DNA from: CALELF01 sp045617925
GTDB taxonomy: Bacteria; Synergistota; Synergistia; Synergistales; Synergistaceae
Assembly (NCBI GenBank): GCA_045617925.1
Contig: JAZLJR010000018.1
Span: forward strand, 1-37,127
Direction: 5' to 3'
DNA: 37,127 bases
Shown: piece by piece, positions 15,811 to 24,215 of the stretch
How the letters are laid out: each line of letters starts with the position of its first letter
How positions within the stretch are numbered: the first letter of the stretch is position 1
Translations under genes and position numbers: made by a program
The notes under the pieces: model-generated
Databases searched by the model: none
Seen by the model: the letters and a program-made list of their open reading frames with translations, nothing else
What the model was told of the DNA's origin: nothing

Positions 15811-18195
15811 ATGTTGGATCATTGTTTGCTTGAAAAAAATGTTTTAATATTTGATGGTGCAATGGGGACAGTTCTTCAAACAAGAGATGTCCCCTCTCTT
15901 GTTGTGCCTGAAACATTAAACATAACTCATTCTGATGTTATTACAGCTATACATAAAGAATATATCGCAGCCGGTGCAGATATAATCACAACAAATACAT
16001 TTGGTGCGAATCGCTTTAAAGCAGAGCTTGCGGATGTGCCACTAGAAAAAATTATTACATCTGCAATAGATAATGCAAAAAATGCAATTGGCACTGACAG
16101 CAATAAATTTGTAGCTCTTGACATCGGTCCGTCTGGTAAAGTGATGAAGCCTTATGGCACACTGGATTTTGATGAAGCAGTAGAGGTTTTTGCAGAAGTT
16201 GTACGCTTGGCAAATGACAGAACGGATTTAATTTTGCTTGAGACTTTTACAGATTTGTATGAGTTAAAAGCTGCAATAATTGCAGTAAAAGAAAATTCTT
16301 CCCTGCCTATTTTTGCTTCCATGAGTTTTGATGAACATGGAAAGACATTTTTTGGTGCAACACCAGAAACCATGGTGCTCACGCTTGAAGCACTTGGTGT
16401 AACTGCTCTCGGTGTAAATTGTTCGTTAGGACCAAAACAGTTGGAGCCAATTATAAAAAGACTAACAGAAATTTCTTCTATTCCTGTCTTTGTGCAGCCT
16501 AATGCTGGTTTGCCAGTTTTACGAAATGGCGTGACTTCATTTGATGTAACACCTGCGGAATTTGCCCAATATGCAAAAAAGTTTGTTGAATATAGTGTTA
16601 ACGTTATTGGTGGTTGCTGTGGAACGACGCCAGCACACATTCAAGAAGTAAAAAAAATAATTGCTAACGCAAAGGCAACAGAAAGAAAAAATAAAAAATT
16701 TCATGGTGTATGTTCTGCCTCTCGTTATACAAATGTATCTCGTGTCCTGTTAGTTGGGGAGAGCATCAATCCCACAGGCAGAAAAAATTTGCAGAAAGCG
16801 TTACGTGAAAACGACATCAAATATATTGTTTCTTTGGCAACTGCTCAAACGGAAGCTGGAGCGGATGTGCTTGATGTTAATTTAGGTTTGCCTGACATTG
16901 ACGAAGTTGCTTTGCAGGATAAAGTAATAAAAGAAATTCAAGCTACGTGTGATATTCCGCTTCAAATTGATACTGCAAATTTCAAGGCAATGGAACGAGC
17001 GGCAAGAATTTATAATGGCAAGCCTTTGTTAAATTCCGCCAATGGTAAACAAGAAGTTATGGATGCAGTTTTTCCAATAGCAAAAAAATATGGTTGTGCA
17101 GTTCTTGGTTTAACCCTTGATGAAAATGGTTTGCCAAAGACTGCAGAGGCACGTTTTGAAATTGCAAATCGCATTGTGAAGGAAGCTGAAAAATACGGAA
17201 TTGCAAGACAAGATATTTTTATAGACTGCCTTATGCTTTCTGTTTCTGCCATGCCGAATCAGGCGAATGAAACACTGAAGGCAATTTCTATGGTGAAAGG
17301 TCTTGGAGTAAATACAATACTTGGAATTTCAAATGTCTCCTTTGGACTTCCTCAAAGACCATTGTTAAACAGAATAATGTTGACAGCTGCAATCGCTTAC
17401 GGTCTTGATGCTGCAATTATGAATCCACTTGATACAGAAATGCAGGATGCACTATTTGCTTCTCAAGCACTTTTTGAGAGGGACGAAGATGCAAGGTGCT
17501 ATATTGAAAGATTTCAGTCAAAAGAGAATGACAAAAAAGAAATGCAACCCACCCCGAGTGAAAAAACACAATCAGACCTTATTACCCTGATAGTAAAAGG
17601 GACAACTGAAGGATGCAGAGACGAGGCGAAGGCACTTTTACAAAATTTGTCACCCCTTGCTGTCATTGAAGAAAAAATTATTCCAGCACTAGACAAAGTA
17701 GGGGAACTTTACGAAAAGGGTGATATATTTTTACCTGGTTTAATTAAATCAGCAGAGGTTGCAGGAATTGCGTTTGATGTAGTCCGTGAAGCAATGAAAC
17801 AGGTTAATAATGGAGCCTGTCAGGAACGTCCAAAATTTGTTATTGCTACTGTAAAAGGCGATATCCATGATATTGGTAAAAACATTGTAAAAACAATACT
17901 TGAAAATTATAATTTTGAAGTAATAGACCTTGGAAAAGATGTCCCAGAGGAGTGTATTTTGCAAGCGTTGGAGGAAAGCCAAAGCAAGTTGCTTGGACTT
18001 TCTGCCTTGATGACCACCACAGTAACGAGTATGAAAAACACAATTAGTTTTATTCGTTCAAGGTGCAATGATGTAAAAATAATTGTTGGTGGAGCTGTCC
18101 TTACTGAAGAATTAGCGGATTTTGTAGGAGCAGATGCCTATGCTGCAAATGCTCCAGATACGGTCAAAATTGCACAAAAATTTCTTAAAAAATAA
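15811..18195 (+). CDS. metH: Cobalamin-dependent methionine synthase, three-module form without the reactivation domain
   Basis: A 794-residue MetH transferring a methyl group from methyl-THF through cob(I)alamin to homocysteine. The modules are the homocysteine-binding barrel (about 1-290, zinc ligands C204, C269 and C270 in GVNCSLG and GGCCGTTP), the pterin-binding barrel (about 310-560), and the helical cap plus cobalamin-binding Rossmann domain (about 590-794). The last has the GDIHDIGKNIV motif, in which H686 is the lower axial cobalt ligand. The C-terminal AdoMet-binding reactivation domain of the ~1200-residue form is absent, so rescue of oxidised cobalamin must use a separate protein. 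No B12 or SAM riboswitch precedes the gene; it appears driven from the gltX promoter. Confidence 0.95.
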   Translation: MLDHCLLEKNVLIFDGAMGTVLQTRDVPSLVVPETLNITHSDVITAIHKEYIAAGADIITTNTFGANRFKAELADVPLEKIITSAIDNAKNAIGTDSNKFVALDIGPSGKVMKPYGTLDFDEAVEVFAEVVRLANDRTDLILLETFTDLYELKAAIIAVKENSSLPIFASMSFDEHGKTFFGATPETMVLTLEALGVTALGVNCSLGPKQLEPIIKRLTEISSIPVFVQPNAGLPVLRNGVTSFDVTPAEFAQYAKKFVEYSVNVIGGCCGTTPAHIQEVKKIIANAKATERKNKKFHGVCSASRYTNVSRVLLVGESINPTGRKNLQKALRENDIKYIVSLATAQTEAGADVLDVNLGLPDIDEVALQDKVIKEIQATCDIPLQIDTANFKAMERAARIYNGKPLLNSANGKQEVMDAVFPIAKKYGCAVLGLTLDENGLPKTAEARFEIANRIVKEAEKYGIARQDIFIDCLMLSVSAMPNQANETLKAISMVKGLGVNTILGISNVSFGLPQRPLLNRIMLTAAIAYGLDAAIMNPLDTEMQDALFASQALFERDEDARCYIERFQSKENDKKEMQPTPSEKTQSDLITLIVKGTTEGCRDEAKALLQNLSPLAVIEEKIIPALDKVGELYEKGDIFLPGLIKSAEVAGIAFDVVREAMKQVNNGACQERPKFVIATVKGDIHDIGKNIVKTILENYNFEVIDLGKDVPEECILQALEESQSKLLGLSALMTTTVTSMKNTISFIRSRCNDVKIIVGGAVLTEELADFVGADAYAANAPDTVKIAQKFLKK

Positions 18196-18196
18196 T

Positions 18197-18227
18197 AAAA
18201 AGAGCACTCACTGAGTGCTCTTTTTAT
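18197..18227. terminator. Bidirectional terminator between metH and the acyltransferase gene
   Basis: AAAAAGAGCACTC (18197-18209) pairs with GAGTGCTCTTTTT (18213-18225), 3-base loop. A- and T-rich flanks on both sides let it serve the convergent units. Confidence 0.88.
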
Positions 18228-19072
18228 TATACTAAATCTCTAAATTTTCTGTGTTGCCAGAGCCATTGTCCCTTGGCTCTGCATATCATTTTTTCGTATG
18301 CGTGATTGAGATCCAATGTCATTTTCTCAATAGCCGCATCTTTGGGCAAATCTGGAATTGGAATAACATCATCTGCAAAAAATTTAAATTTGAATGGTGC
18401 AATACGAATGATGTGTGCAGGAACTATCGGAGCTTTTGTCATATAAGACAAGGCAGCAGGTCCAGTGATTGTTCCTGATATATGACCGAAGAATGGTAAG
18501 TGTAAACCTTTAGCTTCATGCTGATCTGAAAGCAATGCAATTCCTCCACCATGTTTCAGATGTTTGGCTAGCTTTAAAACGGATTCCCCTTTGGAAACTG
18601 TCTTTAAGCCAGAATTTGCTCTTAGTGTTTCGATAAATTCTCTTTGAAAATCACTATCAGCATGGCGCACAACTGACAAAAGATTATATCTACGTGATAC
18701 AAAGGCGGCAGCTAACTCCCAGTTGCTCATATGAACGCTTGCTATAATGAGTCCTTTGCCACGGGCATAGACTTCATCTACCATCTCAAGTCCTTCACGC
18801 TGCTCAACCATCTTTTCAATTAAAGATGGATTATGTTGCCAAGAAAGAAGTTCAACGCCAGTCCGCACCATATTTTCATAAGATTCAGCGATTGTATTTT
18901 TCACTTCTGCTTTTGACATTTCGGGAAAGCAAAGTTCAATATTTTTTTTTGCTACACTGTATCTGACGTGACTTAAGCGTAAAATTGCAGAAAAAATGCT
19001 AATGATGAGTTTTGCAAACCAATTTTGTCTTATTTTCTTTGATAGCTTAATACAAAAATCTACAGATTTCAT
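18227..19072 (-). CDS. Lipid A biosynthesis acyltransferase (LpxL/HtrB family)
   Basis: A 281-residue membrane-associated acyltransferase adding a secondary acyl chain to lipid A at the inner membrane. The N-terminal stretch (about 18-35) is hydrophobic and can anchor the protein. The catalytic HxxxxE motif is H114-MSNW-E119; FARGKG-type and SDQHEAKGLHLPFFG segments and the C-terminal WLWQHRKFR complete the family signature. Presence of this gene implies LPS and so an outer membrane. The ATG at 19072 follows GAGGTG. It stands alone between the metH terminator and the tRNA genes. Which position of lipid A it acylates (LpxL or LpxM role) cannot be told. Confidence 0.88.
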   Translation of the reverse strand: MKSVDFCIKLSKKIRQNWFAKLIISIFSAILRLSHVRYSVAKKNIELCFPEMSKAEVKNTIAESYENMVRTGVELLSWQHNPSLIEKMVEQREGLEMVDEVYARGKGLIIASVHMSNWELAAAFVSRRYNLLSVVRHADSDFQREFIETLRANSGLKTVSKGESVLKLAKHLKHGGGIALLSDQHEAKGLHLPFFGHISGTITGPAALSYMTKAPIVPAHIIRIAPFKFKFFADDVIPIPDLPKDAAIEKMTLDLNHAYEKMICRAKGQWLWQHRKFRDLV

Positions 19073-19193
19073 ACAATTACACCTCTGAATTATATGACAC
19101 TACTTTGAAGGTAGTATAACATAAAAATTAAAATTGCTAGCATTTTTTTGTTGTTAACAATACTTCTCTGAGTTGTATTTTATCACTTATCTC

Positions 19194-19222
19194 TTGACAA
19201 TAAAGGCTATTTGTTGTAACAT
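19194..19222 (+). promoter_or_regulatory. Promoter of the tRNA pair
   Basis: Perfect TTGACA (19194-19199) and TAACAT (19217-19222), spacer 17 bases, 37 bases before the first tRNA. The rest of 19073-19259 shows nothing else of note. Confidence 0.75.
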
Positions 19223-19259
19223 ACTGCACGTTGCCGTTGGAACGTTTTGTTCTACAGAC

Positions 19260-19333
19260 TGGGGTATGGTGCAACGGCAGCACGCTTGACTCTGGATCAA
19301 GTAATCGGGGTTCAAATCCCTGTACCCCAGCCA
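19260..19333 (+). tRNA. tRNA-Gln (anticodon CTG)
   Basis: Full cloverleaf: acceptor TGGGGTA with TACCCCA, anticodon stem CTTGA/TCAAG enclosing CTCTGGA (anticodon CTG, codon CAG), T-arm GGGGTTCAAATCCC, discriminator G and an encoded CCA. 74 bases including CCA. Confidence 0.96.
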
Positions 19334-19347
19334 TTAAAATTTTGTGT

Positions 19348-19423
19348 GGTCCCTTCGTCTAGGGGTCTAGGACTACGGGTTCTCAGCCCGCCAACAGGGG
19401 TTCAAATCCCCTAGGGACTGCCA
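19348..19423 (+). tRNA. tRNA-Glu (anticodon CTC)
   Basis: Acceptor GGTCCCT with AGGGACT, anticodon loop TTCTCAG (anticodon CTC, codon GAG), T-arm AGGGGTTCAAATCCCCT and encoded CCA. It lines up with bacterial tRNA-Glu, with an A-C mismatch at the outer anticodon-stem pair. It follows tRNA-Gln by 14 bases. Confidence 0.94.
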
Positions 19424-19476
19424 TTTTAGTAAGTAAGTTTTGACTTCGTTAAGGTAGGTCAGAAACCAGATATGAT

Positions 19477-19509
19477 AGCTTTTCGCCTTGGCGGTGAAAG
19501 GCTTTTTTT
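19477..19509 (+). terminator. Terminator of the tRNA operon
   Basis: AGCTTTTCGCC (19477-19487) pairs with GGTGAAAGGCT (19493-19503, G-T pairs included), 5-base loop, followed by seven T. It covers the 5'-most in-frame start of the next gene. Confidence 0.82.
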
Positions 19510-19558
19510 GTCTTTTTTAGTTGTTTTATATTCTATTTTGAAAGGATGTTATCATCAA

Positions 19559-20872
19559 TTGGTTGGTCATCTAGGAAATTTTATTGAATTGGCAATTTGC
19601 CTTTTGTTTTCTGTATTTTTTTCAATGACGGAGACGACAATCACTTCAATTACTAGAAGTCGTTTGAAAACTTTGTCAGAAGAAAACTACGGACAGAGAA
19701 AAAATTTGTTGTGGCTTATGGATAATGTTTCATTAGCCGTGAATATTACCTTGATAGGTAATAATTTAGTTAATATTTCTTCGTCTGCTCTGGCGACAAA
19801 GATAGCGATAGACATTTTGCAGTCTCCGGTTGCTGTCCCTGTTGCCGTAGCAATAATGACGGTTTTTATTGTTATCTTTTGTGAAATTTTGCCCAAAAAT
19901 TTGGGTATGGCATATCAAGAAAAATGCCTTTTAATCTGCTTGCCCTTGCTTCGTTTAGTTGGTTGGATTTTAAAACCAGTTACATGTTTTTTGGGATTAT
20001 TGCTTACCCTTATGAGCAAAGTTTTTGGGTTGAATCTTGACGGTGCAGGTGCATTTGCAACAAGAGAGGAAATAGACTACATAGTGGAAGAGTCAAGTGC
20101 CGGTGGTGAATTAGAAGAAAAAGAACGCCAGATGATACATGGTGTTATAGGGCTTGAAGACACTAGAATATCTGAAGTTATGGAGCCTCGCAACGATATG
20201 AGCACGATTGAAGTTAGTAAGTCCATTGACGACGCTATCACAATTTTTACAGAAAGTGGACATTCCCGTATTCCTGTTTATAATGACGACATTGATCATA
20301 TTGTTGGAATTTTGTATGCAAAAGATTTGTTAAAACCTCTTTCTGCTTCAAAGGATTTTACTATAAAAAGTATTATGAGACAGGCACTTTTTGTTCCAGA
20401 AACTATGAAGACAGATGAAGCGCTTGACCTTATGAAAAAATCCCACAAACACATTGCCATAGTTGTGGATGAATATGGTGGTACAGCTGGGCTTGTCTCG
20501 TTGGAAGATCTTATTGAAGAAATTGTCGGAGATATCCAGGACGAATATGATGAAGAAGTGCCGGATATTGCAAAAACAAACAAGGGCTCGTATATTGTGC
20601 AGGGCTTTGTCAATTTAGAAGATCTTGGTGAAGAGCTCAAGCATCCTTTTAATGAGGATTTCCCTGAAGTTGACACCGTTGCTGGTATGATACTTGAACT
20701 TGCTGGTTATTTCCCAAAAGAAGGTCAAGTTTTTAAAACGGGTGACTGGCAAATAGAAACTCAAAAGGTGGAAAATCACCGCATAGCGCAGGTCTTGATA
20801 ACCTATGTTGGTGCTGATGAAAATAAATATCTTGATAAAACTAAGGAACAAGACGAAAATAACAATGGATAA
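19559..20872 (+). CDS. HlyC/CorC family transporter (CNNM, CBS pair and CorC_HlyC domains)
   Basis: A membrane protein of the hemolysin-C/CorC/CNNM group linked to Mg2+ or Co2+ efflux. It has an N-terminal transmembrane CNNM (DUF21) domain with FSMTETTITSITRSRLKTL and EILPKNLG, then a CBS pair (GVIGLEDTRISEVMEPRNDM; HSRIPVYNDD; FVPETMKTDEALDLMKK; IVVDEYGGTAGLVSLEDLIEE) and a C-terminal CorC_HlyC domain (VQGFVNLEDLGEEL, TVAGMILELAGYFP). The frame is open from an ATG at 19472, but that start lies inside the tRNA terminator. TTG at 19559 (AAAGGA 12 bases upstream) or TTG at 19538 is more likely, though start choice is uncertain. The stop overlaps the next gene by 8 bases. Confidence 0.88.
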   Translation: MVGHLGNFIELAICLLFSVFFSMTETTITSITRSRLKTLSEENYGQRKNLLWLMDNVSLAVNITLIGNNLVNISSSALATKIAIDILQSPVAVPVAVAIMTVFIVIFCEILPKNLGMAYQEKCLLICLPLLRLVGWILKPVTCFLGLLLTLMSKVFGLNLDGAGAFATREEIDYIVEESSAGGELEEKERQMIHGVIGLEDTRISEVMEPRNDMSTIEVSKSIDDAITIFTESGHSRIPVYNDDIDHIVGILYAKDLLKPLSASKDFTIKSIMRQALFVPETMKTDEALDLMKKSHKHIAIVVDEYGGTAGLVSLEDLIEEIVGDIQDEYDEEVPDIAKTNKGSYIVQGFVNLEDLGEELKHPFNEDFPEVDTVAGMILELAGYFPKEGQVFKTGDWQIETQKVENHRIAQVLITYVGADENKYLDKTKEQDENNNG

Positions 20873-21719
20873 AAATTTTCCACTTGCAACAAAAGAGGCG
20901 AGAATAATTTCTCGCCCTTTTTTTGAAGAAATTTATAACAAATACACAGTGCGTGAGCTTGTCAGCCCAGATCCTTTGCAATTCTTGTATAACTATACTT
21001 CTCAAAAAGATATAGAAGCGGTTGCCCTCATTGCCTCGTCCCTTGCCTATGGCAGAGTGGGGCAAATCCTAAAAGCTGTAGGATATATTTTGAATATTCT
21101 GGGGGAGTCACCAGCGGAATATTTGCAAAATGTTTCAACAGATGAATTGCGGCACAAGCTTAATGGTTTTGTCTATCGTTTTAACGATGAAAAAGATGTC
21201 TGTTATTTTTTACTAGCAATTGGAAATTTTTTGCGTCAAGGAACATTAGAGGAACTTTTTGTCAGTGGATTTAATGGTGACATTGTGCAGGGTGCAAATA
21301 ATTTCGTGTCAAATTTTGTTTCCTATATGGGACACAAAACGACACTTTTGCCCTTGCCATCTCGTGGCAGTGCTTGCAAAAGATTGTTTTTGTTTTTACG
21401 TTGGATGGTGAGGCGCGATAATGTTGACCTTGGACTTTGGGCAAAGAGTATTCCTGCATCTTCTTTGATTATCCCATTGGATACCCACGCATGGAGCATT
21501 GCAAGTAATCTAGGACTTTGCACAAGGCGTAGCGCCTGCCTTTTGGCAGCAAAAGAGATTACAGAGTCATATAGAGATATTTGCGAAGCAGACCCAGTGA
21601 AATATGATTTTGCTGTTACACGTTTTGGTATAAGGAATGAATTTCAAAAAGCAGATCTGATTGACAGCTTGACTAATTGGTTGGAGGGAAAAGCAAATGA
21701 CAAGAAATTTTATAAATAA
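20865..21719 (+). CDS. TIGR02757 (DUF2400) family protein of unknown function
   Basis: 284 residues from the ATG at 20865, which overlaps the CorC-family stop. The features of the TIGR02757 family are seen: DPLQFLYNYTSQKDIEAVALIASSLAYGRVGQI near the start, KRLFLFLRWMVRRDNVDLGLW in the middle, LIIPLDTHAWSIASNLGLCTRRS, and DPVKYDFAVTRFGIR near the end. The arrangement of a conserved D/H after a helical region recalls DNA-glycosylase-like helix-hairpin-helix folds, but no function is established and I assign none. Its C-terminus overlaps the start of the LolA-like gene by 23 bases. Confidence 0.85.
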   Translation: MDKNFPLATKEARIISRPFFEEIYNKYTVRELVSPDPLQFLYNYTSQKDIEAVALIASSLAYGRVGQILKAVGYILNILGESPAEYLQNVSTDELRHKLNGFVYRFNDEKDVCYFLLAIGNFLRQGTLEELFVSGFNGDIVQGANNFVSNFVSYMGHKTTLLPLPSRGSACKRLFLFLRWMVRRDNVDLGLWAKSIPASSLIIPLDTHAWSIASNLGLCTRRSACLLAAKEITESYRDICEADPVKYDFAVTRFGIRNEFQKADLIDSLTNWLEGKANDKKFYK

Positions 21720-22311
21720 AATTATAAAAAATGCCAGCATTATATTTTTTATAATGCTAGCAATGATTATTAGTGTATCACAGGCGTTTGCCTATCAGTT
21801 TATGGCTGACTATATCGAAATTGATCATGGAGAAAAGACAGAGGGAAAACTTTTCAAGGGCGAAAACGCCACTCGTTTTGAGGTTAAGTCCGGTAAAAAA
21901 CAAAACACAATTCAGGTTACTCGTTATGATAAAGGGCTTATTTGGTTAATTGATGTGGACAAAAAAACATATCAAGAGTCCCATGTTCCCAATCTTTCCA
22001 ACTCGTTTGGCGTGAGCAGAGAGCCAATAATTGTGGCGAACGGAGCAAATTTCACCAGAGAGTATGTTGGAGAAGAAAAGATTGATTCATACAGTATGAG
22101 AAAATTTATTGTAAAAACCACATATAATCTCAAAGGGGAGTCTGTTAATGATGTGTATTATGAATGGTATAGAACAGACTTTCCATTGCCTGTAAAGACA
22201 TCTAACCTAGATGGAACAGTGACTACTGAGTATAAAAACATAAAATTTAGAAAAATAGATGCTGCGATGTTTGCAACGCCAAAGGGCTATAAGAAGATTG
22301 TAGTTGAATAA
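21697..22311 (+). CDS. Secreted LolA-like protein of unknown function (periplasmic)
   Basis: 204 residues with a signal peptide (hydrophobic core IIFFIMLAMIISVSQAFA, cleavage likely after AFA at about residue 32). The mature part is a series of short beta strands: ADYIEIDHGEKTEGKLFKGENATRFEV, RYDKGLIWLIDVDKKTYQES, MRKFIVKTTY, DVYYEWYRTDFPLPVKTSNLDGTVTTEYKNI. This is the pattern of outer-membrane lipoprotein-sorting-like (LolA/DUF4412) folds. The start is firm: ATG at 21697 with GGAGGG upstream, inside the end of the TIGR02757 gene, so the two are coupled. Function is unproven; LolA-type carrier or lipid-binding roles are only suggested by the fold. Confidence 0.7.
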   Translation: MTRNFINKIIKNASIIFFIMLAMIISVSQAFAYQFMADYIEIDHGEKTEGKLFKGENATRFEVKSGKKQNTIQVTRYDKGLIWLIDVDKKTYQESHVPNLSNSFGVSREPIIVANGANFTREYVGEEKIDSYSMRKFIVKTTYNLKGESVNDVYYEWYRTDFPLPVKTSNLDGTVTTEYKNIKFRKIDAAMFATPKGYKKIVVE

Positions 22312-22314
22312 AAT

Positions 22315-22881
22315 TTAATCTATTAACATGGTGAATGCTATGCAGAGCAGAACGACTCCGCCTAGGATTTCACCTCTTTTTCCAATACCAGCACCTATTA
22401 CCTTGCCAAGCATCGCTCCTATGTAGGATAAAATGTATGTAATTATTCCAGCAGATATTGCCACAAAAAGTGGAGAAGTCCCTCTTAACGCAACAGAAAA
22501 TCCTACAGCAAAAGCATCAAGGCTAGTAGCAACTGCGAGAAGAAGAATATTTTTAACATCTAGCGACATATTTTTTGTGTTTTCTGTGAATTGAGCACTA
22601 AAAGCTTCTTTGAGCATATTGCAACCAACATAACAAATGAGTGCTGCAGAAATATATTTTGCGTATGAGCCAAAAAAATTGCCAAAAATTAACGCTAAAA
22701 TTCCGCCCAAAATAGGCATGAGGAATTGAAAGCCACCAAAAGCTATTGCCAGACTGGTGGCATTTTTTTTGCTCAAATTGCTGTGTGCAAGTCCCATACA
22801 AAGGGAAATTGAGAATGCGTCAGCAGCCAGGGACGTTCCAACAAGGATATTTTGTAAGAGTAAAAGAATGGAATTGTGCAT
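22315..22881 (-). CDS. mntP: Manganese efflux pump MntP
   Basis: 188 residues, six predicted transmembrane helices, with the internal repeat of the MntP (DUF204) family: LVGTSLAADAFSISLCMGL in the first half and LAVATSLDAFAVGFSVAL in the second. Both carry the membrane aspartate required for Mn2+ export. The ATG at 22881 is chosen over a TTG one codon upstream, since AAAGG lies about 10 bases before it. It is convergent with the LolA-like gene and divergent from the FtsZ-like gene. No room or signature for a yybP-ykoY Mn riboswitch was seen in the 85-base upstream gap. Confidence 0.92.
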   Translation of the reverse strand: MHNSILLLLQNILVGTSLAADAFSISLCMGLAHSNLSKKNATSLAIAFGGFQFLMPILGGILALIFGNFFGSYAKYISAALICYVGCNMLKEAFSAQFTENTKNMSLDVKNILLLAVATSLDAFAVGFSVALRGTSPLFVAISAGIITYILSYIGAMLGKVIGAGIGKRGEILGGVVLLCIAFTMLID

Positions 22882-22892
22882 CAAAAATACCT

Positions 22893-22921
22893 TTCATCTT
22901 TAGAAAATTGTATGTTATAAT
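22893..22921 (+). promoter_or_regulatory. Possible promoter of the FtsZ-like gene
   Basis: TATAAT (22916-22921) with a weak -35 TTCATC (22893-22898) at 17 bases, 45 bases before the start codon. The -10 is perfect, the -35 is poor. Confidence 0.4.
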
Positions 22922-22965
22922 AACACAAACTCTTACTATTGAATAGATTTTGTGGAGGTAATTAA

Positions 22966-24192
22966 ATGGGGTTACCGTGCAGAGATGAATATAATTACTA
23001 CGAAGAGCCTTGCCTTACAAATGTAAATGAATACTCTGAAGACGAAAATTCATTGTCAGCCAGTCAATGTATGCCAAAAATTTTGGTAGTTGCTGTTGGT
23101 GGTGGCGGTGGTAATGCACTGAATTATATGGTAAGAAATGGCTTGAAGGGCATTAACACAATCGCAATGAATACAGATGTGTCTGATATGGCCTATTCCC
23201 TTGGCGAAAAGACCTTGTTGTTAGGTGAAGAAATCACTAGGGGGCTTGGTGCCGGTGCTACGTCAGAAGTTGGCCGTGTTGCTGCCCGTGCGTCAAAGGA
23301 TGCAATTCGTCAAGCTATAAAAGGCTATGACATGGTTTATATAGCTGCTTGTATGGGCGGTGGCACTGGAACTGGTGCTGCGCCAGTTGTAGCAGAAGTT
23401 GCAAAAGACTGCGGAGCTCTTACTGTGGCTGTTGTTACGAGACCTTTCACATTTGAAGGGAAAAAGAAAGCAAGAATAGCAGAAGAAGGAATTGAGAGAA
23501 TTCGTAAATTCGTTGATGCCTTGATTGTGATAGACAACGACAGAATAATTGCTTCGTCACAAAAGAACACTACCTTTGCAGATGCCATAACAATTTCTGA
23601 TACTATCTTGGCTAATGCAGTCAGTGGCGTTTCTGAGTTGGTTACAAATTCTGGTTACATCAATGTTGACTTTGCAGATGTAAAAACTGTCCTGAAAAAC
23701 TCTGGTGAAGCGTTAATGGGAGTGGCATCGGCTCGCGGAAGTTCTTGTGTGCTGAATGCTACAAAGCAGGCAATAGCCGACATCGTCAATTCTGCAAAGC
23801 ATAAAGCTGCAAGCGGAGCAATATTGAATATAGTTTGCAGAAACAAGGCTACCCTTACAGAAATTGCACAAGCTTCGGACTTGGTTCAAGATTATTTGCT
23901 TGAAGATGCAGAGTTTGTCCTTGGTCACATTGATAATGTTAGTGACCTTGAAAATGATGCACAGGTTACCGTGATTATGTCTGGCATAGTTGACGTTAAT
24001 ACAAATGTCATGCAAGAACAAGTTCCTGTGATGCAAAAAGATATTCAAGAGGCACAGCCACTGCCACAAGAGGATGTGCAATCACCAGTTATGGAAAAAC
24101 CAAAGACAATGAATACAACAATTGAGCATAAATTTGCATCAGAAGATGACATTCCACCTTACTTGAGGAAGCTGCAGAAGTTTAATCAGTAA
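22966..24192 (+). CDS. ftsZ: FtsZ or FtsZ-like tubulin GTPase, divergent, with N-terminal extension
   Basis: 408 residues. The tubulin signature GGGTGTGAAP is at 131-140, the glycine-rich AVGGGGGNALNYMV at 43-56, TRGLGAGA at 91-98, VVTRPFTFEGKKK at 157-168 and the T7 loop NVDFADVK with its catalytic Asp at 233-240. A flexible linker of about 345-390 and a C-terminal DIPPYLRKLQKF complete an FtsZ plan. Deviations: an acidic, Cys-containing extension of about 35 residues before the fold, IAACMGGG for the usual TAGMGGG, and NTDVSDM for NTDAQAL. The start is firm (GGAGG before the ATG). The gene is not in a dcw cluster; its only same-strand neighbour is the gene at 24216. It may be the division FtsZ or a second paralogue. 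Confidence 0.85.
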   Translation: MGLPCRDEYNYYEEPCLTNVNEYSEDENSLSASQCMPKILVVAVGGGGGNALNYMVRNGLKGINTIAMNTDVSDMAYSLGEKTLLLGEEITRGLGAGATSEVGRVAARASKDAIRQAIKGYDMVYIAACMGGGTGTGAAPVVAEVAKDCGALTVAVVTRPFTFEGKKKARIAEEGIERIRKFVDALIVIDNDRIIASSQKNTTFADAITISDTILANAVSGVSELVTNSGYINVDFADVKTVLKNSGEALMGVASARGSSCVLNATKQAIADIVNSAKHKAASGAILNIVCRNKATLTEIAQASDLVQDYLLEDAEFVLGHIDNVSDLENDAQVTVIMSGIVDVNTNVMQEQVPVMQKDIQEAQPLPQEDVQSPVMEKPKTMNTTIEHKFASEDDIPPYLRKLQKFNQ

Positions 24193-24215
24193 GGAAAATA
24201 TGAGGAATTTTTAAG

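Noticed and set aside
16152..16640. 162-codon minus-strand frame opposite metH
   Set aside because: A shadow of metH, which has full motif support; no ribosome-binding site or recognisable product.
19137..19334. Minus-strand frame with MAGVQGFEPRLLDPESSVLP
   Set aside because: This is the well-known spurious translation antisense to tRNA genes (here tRNA-Gln).
22882..22965. A yybP-ykoY manganese riboswitch upstream of mntP
   Set aside because: The gap to the divergent gene is under 90 bases and lacks the conserved GGGGAGUA-type motifs.
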